Origin: Ursus arctos
Lineage: Eukaryota; Chordata; Mammalia; Carnivora; Ursidae
NCBI RefSeq assembly: GCF_023065955.2
Contig: NW_026622808.1
Span: forward strand, 35,786,475-35,850,474
Direction of reading: 5' to 3'
Length of the DNA: 64,000 nucleotides
Every line of letters begins with the position of its first letter. Positions within the stretch are counted from its first letter, which is position 1. Below the pieces are notes generated by a model. That model saw only the letters and a program-made list of their open reading frames with translations, was not told where the DNA came from and did no database searches. Shown here piece by piece: positions 35,561 to 61,200 of this stretch. A program made the translations under genes and the position numbers.

Positions 35561-38398
35561 GAGACCCGAAGGCTCAGGAGCCAGCCTGTCTTTCAGCGGA
35601 GGGGGCAGGAAGATAGAACAGCAAGTGCAGAGGCTCCGAAGCAGGAAGGAACCTGGCAGCTCAGGGAACTGAAAGGGGTCACTGTGGCCAGGGCAGAGGA
35701 GCGAGGGGAGGGCAGTGGCGGAGAAGGTCAGGGAGGTAATGGGAGCAGGTTGGGTGGGTCAGGCCCAGGAGAGGCATCTGGGCTTATTGGAAAGGGAGTG
35801 ACGAGATCTGCTTTAGCCACTGGGGCAGAGGATAGAAAGCAGGCAGGTATAGAGCCTGGGGAAGGTGATGGTGCCAGGCTGGGGACAGTGGTGGAGAGAA
35901 GCGACAACTTCAGGGTAGAGTGCAGGCCAGAACTGAGAGCGATGGTGGTTCGTCCTCCCCCCACCTCCACAGCCTCTGGCCCTGCTAGGTGAGGGGACAC
36001 TTGCTTGGGGAGCACCAGGAGGCCTGCTGCACATGTGTCTGAGTACCTCTACAGCGTGATGAGGCTGGGGAGGCAGGTGGGCCCACAGGCAGGCCTGGAG
36101 TTCGGGGGGCCTGGGCCGAAAGCAGAGACCTGAGAGTCAGCAGGTAGCAGGCAAGCCTGGGCTGGGGAGGATGGGGTTTGGTGGGTCTTTGGTGGGGAAG
36201 TTCGAGAGGCCCTGGGTACTGGGCTGGGATGGCTGTCCCTCGAAGGTCCCTGCCAAGGTGTCCAGGAGGGCAGGCTTGTGGTGGCTGAGCCACTGTTTTC
36301 ACAACAGCCCCGGAAGCTTTGGATCATGTCACTGGCTTGTTGGGTAAACAGGCACAGTGCAGCGGCTGGGTCAGATGTGTGCGTGGTGTGGGCTGCAGAG
36401 GCTAGGAGCAGGGGCCAGGCGGGGGTGGGGGGAGATAGGAGGATTGCAGGGGCTTCCAGTATCAGGGCTGGAGAAAGCTTTGGGGTCTCAGTCATTAAGA
36501 CAGGAAGACTGAGGCCCTGAGAGAGACAGCAGCCAGCGCAGGGTCAGCCGGGGGTCTCGAGCTGCCTTTGCCTAGCCTGGTCTGCTCCCAAAGCAGCAGA
36601 GTCTAGAGCAGGGCACTGCAGGGGTGGGAGGCTTGAGGGAGCCCCTTTACTGATGCAAGGAAGTTTGGGGGGTACCTACGGTGACAGGATGACTGGAAAT
36701 GGGCAGTGGGGCGGGTGGGGAGAGGGCCAGGTGTGAGGATGGCGGTGGTGGTAAGGACGATGGTCTCGCACTCAGCGCAATCTCCTGGGCAGGGCAAGAT
36801 CATTCTCTTTTAGAGAGAATGGTGCCTCAGCACCTTGGCCAAGCTCGCAGGGCACTGAGGGCAACCCAGGCCCGAACTAGACCTGTCCAGCCCGCACCCA
36901 GGCCCCCACTCCTAAGTTCCCGCGTTCACTGGCTGCCGTGGGATGGCACACCATGGCCCTGCCTCTCTGCCGGCTTCTCTCGGTCCCTAGAGTGGGGAGG
37001 TGTGATCTGGGCCCTACTCACCTTGTGGGGACGGACGGCAGAAGCCTTCGGTGGCCGTCTCATCTTTTCCTAAGCAAAGATTAATGTCCGCTATGGGGAG
37101 AACCAGGGTGCAGAGGGACAGGGTGGAGGAGTGCACTTGGGGCCCCCTCTGTGGAGGCTGGCAGAGGGGCCATTCCCACACCCGAGCACACACCCATGCC
37201 CTCACCCCACAGGAGGCCAGCTGGCCAGTTCCAGGTTTAGAACTGGAGGGTCCCTTTCTGCCTCCCCCTGGGGCTGCCCCATCGGCTCTGTGGTTTTGGG
37301 TGAATTACTCCATCTCTGTTAGGTTCTGCCCAGTGAGTCTGGAGCTCAGTGGAGGTCATGTGTGGGGCGCCTGGCATGGCTGTCCTACCCGCAACAGGTG
37401 TACCCCCTCCCCTCCTCCTGCACGCCCGGCCTGTGACTACCACCTGTGACCCCTAGCCTTGTCCCCGGCCTCCGCCATCCTCTCAGACAGGTGGGTGGGG
37501 AGGCCTGCCCTGCTATGCGCCTGACCGGCCCACGCCTTCCCATGTGCACTTTGGACTTTGCTCTGAGCCAGGAGGGACTCTCTCTGCCTCCCTCAGTGGG
37601 GAGGCCAAGCCTGCCCGACACCCGGCTGCCCTTCCCTCCTTAGCCGTTATCCCCAGGGACTGTGCTAGAAAAAGCTCCATTTGGACTTCCCTGGTGCCAG
37701 CCCCTATCAGATGTGTGTGGGTCCTTCCAGGCTCGTGCGTTTATGCCCGCGTCGGCCTGGAGCCTTTCTGCCCGTGTGTACCTTGCGCTCGCGGCGTGCG
37801 TGTGCAGCCGATCTCTCTGTGCTGGGGACTGCGTGAGGGTGTCAGTGGCCTGTGTGGCCCGCGTGGGCCTGGGTGTCTGTCAACATGTGAGAGCATGGGG
37901 GGGGCAGTGTGTCTTAGCGTGTGTCACTGAGTCATTGTAGGAATGGGTATGTGCCTGTGGTTACCACCTTGCGTGTGCGTGTCCAGCTGCCAGCAGGGTT
38001 CCCCGTGTGTGACTGTGTGTTTGGGTTAGTGGGTGTGCCCGTGTGTGCACACATGTGTGGTTATTCTGGGAGAGGCCCCGATGTACCCCCAGCCCAGCTC
38101 CTCACAGAGGCCCCCTTGTCCTCAGTCCTGCCATGAAGGGGCCTTTGTTCCTCCCTCGGGGGTACCTGGAGCCCTCCCTGCGACTGAGCCCAGGGCTTCC
38201 CCAATCCTAGGACTAGCTGAGTGACTCAAGGCCTGGGCCTGGTGTGGACTATGCCCCTGTCCTCACCCCTCCCCCTCCCATGTGCTGGCAGGAGGAAGTG
38301 TGAGCCCTTGGGACCTAGGGTCCCAAGCCCTGCCCCTCAGACTCTTCCAACCCCTCTGGCCGGGTGGGCCGGCTATACCCCTGCACATCTGTCAGACT

Positions 38399-38628
38399 GA
38401 AGCCTGTCCTGATCCCCACTGCACCCCAGCTCCCCTCACTCCCTGAAGCCTGTCCTGATCCCCACTGCACCCCAGCTCCCCTCGCTCCCTGAAGCCTGTC
38501 CTGATCCCCACTGCACCCCAGCTCCCCTCACTCCCTGAAGCCTGTCCTGATCCCCACTGCACCCCAGCTCCCCTCGCTCCCTGAAGCCTGTCCTGATCCC
38601 CACTGCACCCCAGCTCCCCTCACTCCCT
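38399..38628. repeat. 46-bp minisatellite, five units
   Basis: Five head-to-tail copies of a 46-bp unit starting GAAGCCTGTCCTGATCCCCA and ending CTC(A/G)CTCCCT. Copies are nearly identical; a single A/G difference alternates A-G-A-G-A along the array. Lies in intron 2. Confidence 0.95.
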
Positions 38629-41177
38629 TCCTTGCACTAACTGCTTGAGCAGCGGTCATATCACCCTCTGATGACATATTTATGTGACTGTCCCCCACTA
38701 AGCTGTGAGTTCCATGGCCTGGTGTGTCCTGTCACTGGGGTGCCTGCCGGCGGGGCCCGAGGAGGGCTGGGCTGGGCCTTCGGGACTTACGGCCCCCAGC
38801 CCATCGTGCACGGAGTTATGTCCCCACCACCGCGTGTTTTCCTGGGAAGAGGGCCCTCATCCCTCATTGGTTTTCAGGGTGTCGCCTCTCCTTTCACGAT
38901 CGCAAAGGCTTCATTCGTGCTGCCCAGGCCTCACCTTCAATTCCCACTGGATCTCAATGGGCTGGGCCAGCCCAGCAGCAGGATTTTTGAATGTCCCGAG
39001 GACGTTCAGAGGTGTGGCCACAGCTGAGAAGCCTGCGCCAGGGGCAGAGACCATGCTCAGAGAACAGACCCAGATCGTCAGCACGAGCTTCCCAGGCAAC
39101 TGCACAGTCCTTGTTGGGGGAGTACATGAGGTGGGGGAGCAGTGGGCTTCCTGGGGGTGGGGGAGCGGTTCCCCAGGGTTGGCCTTTAGAACTGTCGGGA
39201 AGGATATGTAGGATTACGGAGGGCATGCTGGCTAAGGGAATAGCATGTGCCAAAAGAGGGGGCTTGAAAGTGAGACAGGAGTTCACAGAGCAGCCAGAGT
39301 GAGACTGACGTCTGGGCTTTTTCCAAGGGCGGTGGGAACCCAGGAGGTTCCACGAGTTGGGGAGGGACCAGGAGTGGTGGCAACTGGGAGGGGTCACTGG
39401 GGAAAAGGAGAAGAGTTCACTGCAGTGGTTGGCCTGTGTGGTATGTGGGAGGGAGCAAGAAGGAGCATGGCGAGGACGTGCGGAGCTAGTCCTGGGGAGG
39501 AGCAGGTGTCAGGAGCATCCCCTGCTTGGCCATGACCTGAGACCATGGTTGGTCCTCCTCCCAGGACAGGGCTGGGCATATGGAGGCTGGGGCACAGGCC
39601 CTGGTGGAAGGGCATTAGAAGGGCCTTTCTAGCCCTTCCCTTCCCCCACCTCCTGCTCTTCTTGCTGAGCCCATTTCCTGGGTTGTGAAACCCCTGTGGC
39701 CGCCTTGACTTGCTTCCGTCTGGAAAGGCCATCCGGGGAGCCCCCCCCTCCCCCCCGTCAAGCCCGGCCCCCTTGCCCTGTTGCCGCTCTGCCAGAGCCA
39801 GCCCTGCTCCGTCCTACTGATCCCACTGCCTCTCACTCTCCTTCCCTCCCACGGCCTGGGCCTCATGCGTCCTCCCTCCTTCATTCATCCTTCAAGGCCC
39901 TTCTCGGCTGCACCTTGAACTCCGCCCGCAGGCAGGGTTTGTGTCCCTGGGAGAGCCTGGCTCCGCTTTGCTGCCATCACCAGCTAGCCTTGACTGGCCG
40001 CGGGCGGTGCCTTCCACGGTGGACGGCAGGGGCTGGCCCCAGGGTGGGGCAGGTATGTGTGAGACAGGGTTGCATGGGAGGGGGGCATCGTCCGCCCCCA
40101 GGGGGCTGTTCAGGGAAGAGCAGACCCAGCAGTGCCTCAGCTTTGCGGGCTCGCTTGCTTTGCTTGACCTCAGCCTGCCCCCTCTTATTTCCCTGACAGA
40201 CTTCCTGAGAGAGCCTCCCTCCACATTTGCACACACTCCCCAAGAGCCTGGCCAGGTCTCTCTTCTCAGGGCCCCACGTTGCTCCTCTGTGGCCTGTGAG
40301 GCAGAATCCAGTGCCAGGGAAGGGCTGGGGTAGAGGGGAACAGGTCAGATCTGCGGGCCTGAGGACTCTCACCGCAGGACCTTGCCCTTGGTTCCCCCTC
40401 CCTATGAAGAGGAGATGGGCATGTTAGTCTTTAAAAGCACATCTCTTAGATACATTTTGACTTGTTGGGTTTTATTTTTCACCCTTAATAAAACTATTAT
40501 CAAACAAGTTACATGTGAGTGCTGTAGAAAGATTAGAAAATACATTTCTGTTCCTGATGACACCCCTCAGGCCACGTCTGCCACTCCACCCCCTTTGCTG
40601 GAACACACTCGCTCAACACGCACACTTGTCCTCTGCGCCCCGGGAGCTCCAACCATCGCCGTCACCCTGGCCACCTCAAGGTTGACCGTGTCCAACCTGC
40701 CCGGAGCTGGCTGGGAACAGGTTTCCATTGCCCTGGAAGAGGTGACCTGCCTGCTCTGGTCTGGCCCAGCATGGCCTTTCCTTACCTCTGGGTGGCTGGT
40801 CTGGGCGGGGAGCGGGGAGCAGAGCCAGTGGGCCCTCATGCTCTGGGACTGGAATCTACTATGGCCAAGCATTATCCAGGTTTTGTACAGCAGAGGCTGG
40901 CCCAAGGGGCCGGGACAGGAGGGAACATAGTAGTTCAGGGGTCAGCATCGCCCTTGTACAGAGGAGGGGGAGGTCTTCAAGGTCAGGCCTAGGACCAGCC
41001 CAGAGCAGGTCGGGTGAACAGACTCACAGACTCTGGTTGAGCACAGGGCACCGGTCTCCTGGTGCCCTTACCTCTCTCCTTGCTTCCTCTGTCCTCAGTG
41101 TGTTTGTGTGTGTTGCTCCTGGCATGTTTTCTCTGTCTCTACCTTTGCTCCCTCTTTCCCTTCATCATTTCTTCCTG

Positions 41178-41350
41178 ATACAGCATACTGGAAAGAACAT
41201 TGGCTGCAATGTCAGGCAGGCCTGGATTCAAATCCTCCTACCACTTATTGGCTGTGTGACCTTGGGCAAGTCACTTAGCCTCTCTGAACCTGTTTCTTCA
41301 TCAGTAAAATACCCACTTCCAGAACCAGCACAGGGATGAAGTGAGCTAAT
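41178..41350 (+). repeat. MIR SINE, well preserved
   Basis: Forward MIR with most of the core: AGCATACTGGAAAGAACATTGGC, GCAGGCCTGGATTCAAATCCT, TTGGCTGTGTGACCTTGGGCAAGTCACTTAGCC, GTTTCTTCATCAGTAAAATACC. Confidence 0.8.
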
Positions 41351-44336
41351 GCCGTGAGGAGGTGAATCTGGTATGTGTTGGCCTCAGGGAAGGATGGTCC
41401 TTCTTATAAGTGGGAGTGCTGAGACTCACCCCCAGGTCTTCTGACTCTGTCTGGTGCTCTGCTCCCTGCTTCGTTGGGCTGCCTGTGCTACGGCCTGGAG
41501 AAGCAGGAGAGTAGAGATCAAGAGCCCACTGGTGGCTGGGAAAGGGGTGGCTGGCCTCAGCTGGCTCCAAGGAGCTGGTCCCCGTGGAGGCCTGGGGGGG
41601 GAGGGCGGTCTGCCCTCGCCACCTCCGTGGCCCTGCAGAGCAGCACAAGGCTGAGCCAGTGGCCTTCCTTTGGGGCCTGTGGGCCTGGGCCTATTTGCAT
41701 GGGGGCTATAAATAATAAGCACACCTTGCTTTTGTGCTGTTTCTTCACTCCCTGGTTCCCCCACCAGTGTTCAGACTCTGCTCGAGGTAGATGGCAATGC
41801 TGGCTCCGCTGTGCAGGGGGCACTCGGTGCGCAGGGCCCGAGACCTGTCCCAGGGTCCCGTGGTGCTGGAAGACGGTGCCAGCTCACGGTGTCTGTCTCC
41901 CTCCTGATGTCTGGGTAGTGCAGTGGGGCGGAGGGCCCACGCTCTAGTTTTAGCCTAGGAAGTTGGGGCTGGGTGACCTAACCCGAGAGTCACTGCCAAG
42001 TAGCCCCAGGGCAGCCCACGGAACCCAGGGGTCCCCCTCCTCATGGCAGTGTGGCCTGGCTGTGCGGGTTTGGGGCCAGAGCTGGGGCTGCTGTGGTTGT
42101 GGTTTCCCTCCAGTGGCTTCTGCTGAGCAGCAGCTGCTCTGATCGCCGAGAGCTGGAGGGCAGGTCCGACTGGCAGCCTGCGGGGCTGGACTCTGCCTGC
42201 CATTCCCAGGGCTTCTCTGATTCCGTCTCCTCCGTGTAGCCCCAGGGCGGTCCTCACAGACAGCTCTTGCTGGCGACCTAGACATGGGAGAGGTCATGGA
42301 GCCCTGGGGCCATCTGGATTGGGCCCCAGGGAGAGGCCACGGGGAGGCAGCTTGACCACTTGCCGAAAGTGACCAGGTCATTTTGCTGCCTGGGCTGCCC
42401 TGACCCCCTCTCTCCCAGGTCCCCTGCAGCACGACTTTTGCTCCTTTTTCCCTGCCTGCCTGCCCCCTCAGCCCTCATCCTCTGAGACACTCAGAGCACC
42501 TATCAGTGCCCCACCTGGGTCTCGAGGTTATTCTGCTGGGAAGCATGAGACCCAGCCTTGTCTGCTGGGGTCAGGCCCTGGGACTGCGGATGCAGACTTT
42601 GGCAAGTGTGTGTTGTGCAGGGGCCCTGCCAATCATTCTGGATCCCGCAGGGAGAACTCACCTGGGTGTGCCACACCTTGGAGCCCCAGGCCCAGCAGGG
42701 TGGCAAGAGGGGCACAGTGTCCTTTTTGGCCTGAGAGTTAGGGACACTCACCCAGACTCATACACACAGCCAGCCCCCCAGGCCCATGCAGCCTGCTCTT
42801 GTCTTCCACGTTAGCGCCGTGCCCACCACGTGCCACCCACTCACACGTCCTCACAGGCGCACCCCCACACAGCTTCATACACACCATCTCACACACTCAC
42901 ACATGCTGAGCCGAGGGAGGGGCAGGCCACCTCCCACAGCGGCTCCTCCTCCCCGCCTGCCAGGAGGTCATGGTGGCTGGCCTTGGCTGGTCTTCGGCTG
43001 AAGGCTTGGGGACCTGGGCTCAGATGTGAGCATCCACGCCCACTCTTGCTCCCTCTGCAGCAGAGCCAGGCCTGGGCAGGAGTCACGGTGGGGTCTGCCT
43101 CGCCCGGCCCCTCCCCTGTCCTCTGGCTGCTGGCCACAGAGGGCTGCTGGGGCCTCTGGGCTGGGCTGCAGGCTGAGGTCAGTGTTTCCTGTGAGCTCAT
43201 CTGGACTGGGAACAGCAGAGCCGGCTGCCTGGTGGAGGAGCTGGGGGGGCCACGAGCTGCACATGCACGTGTATGTGCGTGGGGCTGGGGGTGCGTGTGT
43301 GTGACCGCCGCCGTGCTGCCTGCTGTTTGGGAAGGAGCGAGCACATCCCTGCGTGCGTGAGCGTGAGCGAGTGGTCTTCCCACCACACTTACGGAGCATC
43401 CCTGTGTGTGCGGCCCAAGGCAGTGCGCTTGCGACCATTCTCCAGGAGTGACAGCCCGAAAGACCCTCAGGGTCACCTCCTCTCGTGAGCCTTGAGCTGA
43501 GGAACGGCAAGAAATGGGGGAATGCGGGGCTGACCCGTATGGTCTAAAACACAAAGTCAGTGTGTGTTCAACATTAAAATAGTCTTATGTGTGGAAAAAA
43601 TTAGTTTGAAAGTGCAGGCAACCTCTGGGGTGAGCGGCACCCGCCCCCGAGGGCTCAGGTTCAGAAGGTGAGGGATGCGGCTGGGCCCTGCCACTGCCCT
43701 GCTCCCTGAGCGGAGTGGGTGCTTGGTGAGTGGCATCTCGGCTTTCGCTTCTGGCTCAGCCTCGGGCTTTCAGGTTCTCCTTCTGAAAAGTGGGGCTGGT
43801 CATCTTCGCCCTGTCGGTCTGCCTGAGTCATTATGAGCCAGCTTTGAAACCCAGAAGGGCTGCGAGGAGGAGGGTGCAGGGAGGTGGGGGTACCGTCCTG
43901 CCCGTCTTGGCCGGCACGTGCTAGGTACCTGGCCCGTGGTAGGCCCGCAGCAGTGGGGGAGTAAAGGAGGCCTTAAATGACCCCCCACATAAATGACTCG
44001 GGGTCACAGACTCACACGCCTCTAGGGCCCAGACGGGTTTTGGAGAGGAGTGAGAAGGGGGCTCCTGGCCTGGAGTAGACTGGCAGGTACTCAACAAAGG
44101 GGACAGTGCCAGCCAGCTCCTGCCAGTGGGCTGCATGTCACAGCCAGCAGTCTTACCAGACTTACCACAAATCCAGACTTCTAGAAAACTTCTCAGGTTT
44201 CCCAGTGGCAACAGGAGTGTCTTGTCAGCACACCATGGGGGCCAGACTCAGTGTGGTGAGAGCTCCCCCCCCAGGGCTGTCCCACGCCACCCAGCCTCAC
44301 CCTTTCTGTGTCTGCAGCCCCACTGCAGGCCCCAAC

Positions 44337-57332
<12,996 letters not shown>

Positions 57333-57647
57333 GGTTTCCAGACATGCCCCCCAACCCACCCCAGCCAGGGAGCCTGGGTCAGCCAGCATGGCCTGACCAC
57401 ACAGCCTGGGCAGAGCAGGCTGGGCGGCGTCCCCCTTCATCGGCCCCCCACGATAAGCAACAGTGTGATTGTCTGGTTTCTGCTGCTGCCGCCCCGTGGT
57501 CCCCAAGAGGGGCCTCAGCTCCTGTCTGGCTGGGCTCTTATGGTACTTCTGTGAACCGTGTGTGAATTTGCTTTTCCTCTGCCATCAGAGGGAAATTGTA
57601 AATCCTGTGTTTCATTACTTGAATGTAGTTATCTATTGAAAAAATAT

Positions 57648-57802
57648 ATTATATATATATATACACACACACACATATATATATATAATAGGCTGTATAT
57701 ATTGCTCAGTAGAGAAGAAACGTATAGGGGACTGGTGATGTGTTGATTTTTTAAAAAAATATATATATACATATACACACACACACATATATATATATAG
57801 GA
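57648..57802 (+). repeat. PRKCD: Duplicated (TA)n(CA)n(TA)n module in the 3' UTR
   Basis: Two blocks, near 57648-57689 and 57760-57800, share the order ATATATATATA, then ACACACACACAC, then ATATATATATATA. About 70 bp of ordinary sequence separates them. Confidence 0.92.
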
Positions 57803-57865
57803 ACAAAAAAACAAAACAGGAGCACAAACTGTTTGAACCACCAGGTTCTTTTATCTGTGTGTCTA

Positions 57866-57871
57866 AATAAA
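57866..57871 (+). terminator. PRKCD: Poly(A) signal AATAAA of PRKCD
   Basis: A perfect AATAAA hexamer, 534 nt after the stop codon, in the context GTCTAAATAAACACC. TG-rich sequence follows at 57905-57912 (GTTTGTCC) as a plausible downstream element. Cleavage is expected about 15-25 nt after the hexamer. Confidence 0.85.
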
Positions 57872-58244
57872 CACCGAATGGTACTGACCTGGCTGTCAGG
57901 ACACGTTTGTCCCAGGAAGCTAGTGGCCGCTGCTCCCGCCTCTGGCAGCTCTGTCCTGGAAGCTAAGTGGGCTGTTAGCCACAGACACAGACCCCTGGGT
58001 TTTCATGCAAATGTGTTTGTATTTATGGGTTTTCTGTAGCTCCGAGGCCCTGGGCTTAAAGCAGAAGGCTTTCCTGGGTGGCCGAAGGGATCCCTGAATG
58101 TGTCTGTGGGGGACGGATGGGAGGAGGTGGGACCAGCTGCAGACAGGGTGTCAGGAGAGTGAGGGCCAGTGTGGGAGAGCAGAGAGCCATGAGCAGAGGC
58201 TTAGAGGCTGGCCCACACTGGGGAGGAGGACAGAGAAGAGAAAA

Positions 58245-58400
58245 GAAATAGAGCTCAGGCCTCAGGCCTACCTGGATTCAAATCCCAGAGTAGCCAGAAG
58301 ACGTGGGCATGTCAATCATTTCACGCCTCAGCTTCCTCATCTGTAAAATGGGGACAAGGCAAGGTGATGCTAGATGGAGCTCCACATCTCATTGCTATGT
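58245..58400 (+). repeat. MIR SINE
   Basis: GAGCTCAGGCCTCAGGCCTACCTGGATTCAAATCCCAG, CATTTCACGCCTCAGCTTCCTCATCTGTAAAATGGGGACAAGG: forward MIR. Confidence 0.75.
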
Positions 58401-59874
58401 ATCCCTGTCCCCGCCACAGAAGAGTGTGTTAGAGTTCTAGAATCTACTCAAGAGTCCTTGCCTACCTGGGGCGGGGGAGGGGAGCAGGGTGGGAGAAGAA
58501 GGATGAGAAAATGCTGAGTGGCTATGTCGAGGTTGAGGGCCATGCTCCGGTGTATCCGTGGTGCAGTGAGGACAGTGGCTCCAAGAGACAGAGGTGGCAG
58601 CCAGTGACCCCTCAGCCTGGGCAGCTCTCCTTCCCACCACCTCAGTGTCTCCCACTCCCTGGCTTCCCCTTTCTTCCTCTCAGCCTCTCTCCCTACTCTT
58701 CCCTGTCTCTGTTCCCCTGCTCTCTGGGGCACAGGCCTGAGGCAGGGCCTGCCCTCCAGCCCCTCTGGTCCAGCCCCTGGCCCTCCAGTCCTAGCGGTGG
58801 GCAGAGTGCCCCAGCGCCTAATTGGCTGGCCCTGACAGCCAGGCAGCTGACTTCCAGCAAGTTCATTTTTCTGGGCTGAGGTACAAGTTTCCAAGGCTGG
58901 AGAGAGGTGGGACGAGGTGGGGCTGGTGCTGGCCAGGGGAGGGGGCTGTGGGGATGGGTGGAGCAAACTCCGTAGAGAGACTGAGGTCCCCCTCCCCTTT
59001 CCATCCACCAGCCATCACCTCCAGGAAACAGTCGTTGAATCCCCCGCTCTGCTGTAGGGCAGCGAAAAGGCCGGAAGTGAGGCTTGGTCCCTTGGGCTCA
59101 CAGTCAGGTGGGGGAGCCAGCATGGCATGGGCCGACCTCTGCTGCAGCACACACAGGCCCCAAGAACTCCCCTGGGGCTGTTCAGAGTGTGTTTAGAACA
59201 AAAAAAATGGCTGGTGTTTGAATTCCAAGGCTCTCCCCATTGTCCCTCAGCTCTGGGGCAGACACTTGCACGGAGAACCCCAGCTTCCTCCTGTGTGGAG
59301 AGGGGTAAGTGGTTTGTCAGCCAGAGGCAGTGGAGGATGGCGGGAAGAAGCCTGGATGAGTTCCACTCTGCCATCCTTCACTGGGACTCAGTTCCTTCCT
59401 CTAGAAAATGGGACCATCCTGCTGCTTGGAGGAGCTCCTGGCTCTGGGGAGCCCCCGAAGGACTGATGCTGGTGCCAGGCAAAGCCTAAGAAAGCTCTGG
59501 GCCTGGGCCTGTGGGGCCCACCTCAGGCAGTCAGGGACGGGGAAGCAGCTGCCGGGATGCCGCCCAGCTGCCTGGGAGGCTGGAGGCTGTGTGTCTCCGG
59601 CCTGTTCTCAGAGCTGAGGTGGTGCCAGGCCTGACCTGGCGGCCTCAGGAAATGCCTCCCGTGGCTGGGCCCCGAGCCACATTTTCACTGGAATCTGGGG
59701 GTCCTCTAGAAGCAGGCAGGCTCCTCCCTTCCACCTACCAGGCAGGTGTGCCAACAGAGCAGAGCCGTCGGCCCCCACGGCAAGGGTCAGATGGAGCGCT
59801 GTGCCCCGCTGCGCGCCAGGCCCCGCGCTCAGTGCTTGGCAGGGTAACACGGATGCAGGAGGGCTGAGGGGCGG

Positions 59875-60020
59875 GAGCACGGGCTCTGCTGTCAGATGGC
59901 TCTGGGTTCAAATCCTGCGTGGCCCTAGTTGGTGACCTCAGTGAGTGACAACCTCCCAGAGCTTCAGCTGCCTTTTCTGTCCAATGGGGATAACATGCTG
60001 CTGCGTGTGGGTGAGGCTGA
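59875..60020 (+). repeat. MIR SINE
   Basis: GGGCTCTGCTGTCAGATGGCTCTGGGTTCAAATCCTGCG, GAGCTTCAGCTGCCTTTTCTGTCCAATGGGGATAACA: forward MIR. Confidence 0.72.
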
Positions 60021-60519
60021 GGTCTGTAAGTGTACCCCACGGACTCAGGACACACAGAGACGCTTCATAATCAGCAGCCACGGTGACTCCATCCCTCAAC
60101 GGGATGAAACGTGCCCAGGACAGAGGGCCTGCCAGCCAGGCCTCTCACCGGACTATGGGGGGCTGCTTGGCAGTTCAGATGAAAACCTACGAGGCACCTG
60201 CCCCGTGTCCCAGCCATCCCCCTTCTTAGGCAGAGCTAGGCAGAGGAACCTCACCCACAGGCCCCAGGCAGCTGGCCCAGCATGCCTGCCATTGCATGGA
60301 TTCATTGGGAAGTAAGCAGAAAGCCCAGCGGTTGGGGAGCTGGGTGACTACCAGCAAGGCCGAGGGACCAAAACGAGCAAGTTAGAAAGGTTCAGAGTGA
60401 TTCCACCCTGTAGTTCCATGTGCCGGCTTAAGAAGGCACCCAAAAGTCTGGAAGCACAGGGTGGAGTTACAGAGAGGGGTGAATGAGTGAATGAGTGACC
60501 CCACAAGTCCCTTTAAGGC

Positions 60520-60735
60520 AGTGGCTCTCAAATTGTGTGTGCTGTGCCTACTGATGAGACATGGCCGTGCCGAGTTCCAAGCAGCGGGTCTCAGTGCTGG
60601 CAGCATGTTGGAACCCCATGCCCAGGCTGCCTCTGGTCTAATAAAATGGTGATCTTCGGAGGAGGACCGGGCATCAGTATTTCCAAAGCTCCCCGGAGGG
60701 TCCAAGCTGCGCTGGGATCAGGAGCCAGTTGGGAG
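60520..60735 (+). repeat. MER5A-like hAT DNA transposon remnant
   Basis: AGGCAGTGGCTCTCAAATTGTGTGTGC, then CAGCATGTTGGAACCCCATGCCCAGGCTG, ATCAGTATTTCCAAAGCTCCCCGGAGGGTCC resemble MER5A. Terminal inverted repeats are only partly recognisable. Confidence 0.55.
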
Positions 60736-60892
60736 AGAGCCAGGAATCTTCATTTTGCCCAGTCAGCCAAGTGAAGTCAGGAAATGCTGTTCTGAGCAGG
60801 TCACACCCTGGAAGGCGAGGTCACCAGCCTGGACCTCCTGGACCCCTGCACCCAGACGTCCCTGGGTAGAAGGCCCCGCACTGGCTGGGGCA

Positions 60893-60908
60893 CAGCGCCC
60901 TCTGGTGG
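60893..60908 (-). promoter_or_regulatory. CTCF-type motif, reverse
   Basis: CAGCGCCCTCTGGTGG on the + strand reads CCACCAGAGGGCGCTG on the - strand, a full match to the CTCF core including the GCGC extension. It lies 3 kb past the PRKCD poly(A) signal and points back toward the gene, convergent with the motif at 3321. Binding is inferred from sequence. Confidence 0.7.
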
Positions 60909-60980
60909 TCATCTGGCTGGCGAGCGCTGCTGCTGGCTCAGGCCAGGGAGGACCTGCTTTGAACCATATACCGCATTGAG

Positions 60981-61200
60981 GTTTTTTCTTTTTTTATGTT
61001 TTTTTTTTTTATTATGTTAGTCATCATACAGTACATCCCCGGTTTCCGATGTAAAGTTCAATGATTCATTAGTTGCGTATAACACCCAGTGCACCATGCA
61101 ATTCCTGCCCTCCTTACTACCCATCATCAGTCTATCCCATTCCCCCACCCCCCTCCCCTCTGAGGCCCCAGTTTGTGCATTGAGTTCTTAACCCACCTCT
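60981..61200 (-). repeat. Carnivoran L1 3' end
   Basis: T-rich left end (complement of the poly(A) tail), TATTATGTTAGTCATCATACAGTACATCC, CACCCAGTGCACCATGCAATTCCTGCCCTCC, CCCACCCCCCTCCCCTCTG, and CAGTTTGTGCATTGAGTTCTTAA. Lies 75 bp from the reverse CTCF motif. Confidence 0.78.

Larger units (their letters stand above)
32218..44317 (+). other. PRKCD: PRKCD intron 2 (model)
   Basis: A 12.1-kb GC-rich intron before the first coding exon. It contains MIR copies (34330-34600, 35410-35560, 41178-41345), a CA-rich stretch (33460-33590), a 46-bp tandem repeat (38399-38628) and further TG/CA-rich patches near 37.8-38.05 kb and 42.8-43.3 kb. Open frames in it do not resemble known proteins. An extra untranslated exon could be hidden here. 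Confidence 0.5.
57333..57890 (+). other. PRKCD: PRKCD 3' UTR
   Basis: About 560 nt from the stop codon to the likely cleavage site. It contains two near-copies of a (TA)n-(CA)n-(TA)n module near 57650-57688 and 57760-57800, each able to fold as an AU stem with a CA loop. The unit ends with the canonical poly(A) signal at 57866. The length matches the compact 3' UTR known for this gene. Confidence 0.8.
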
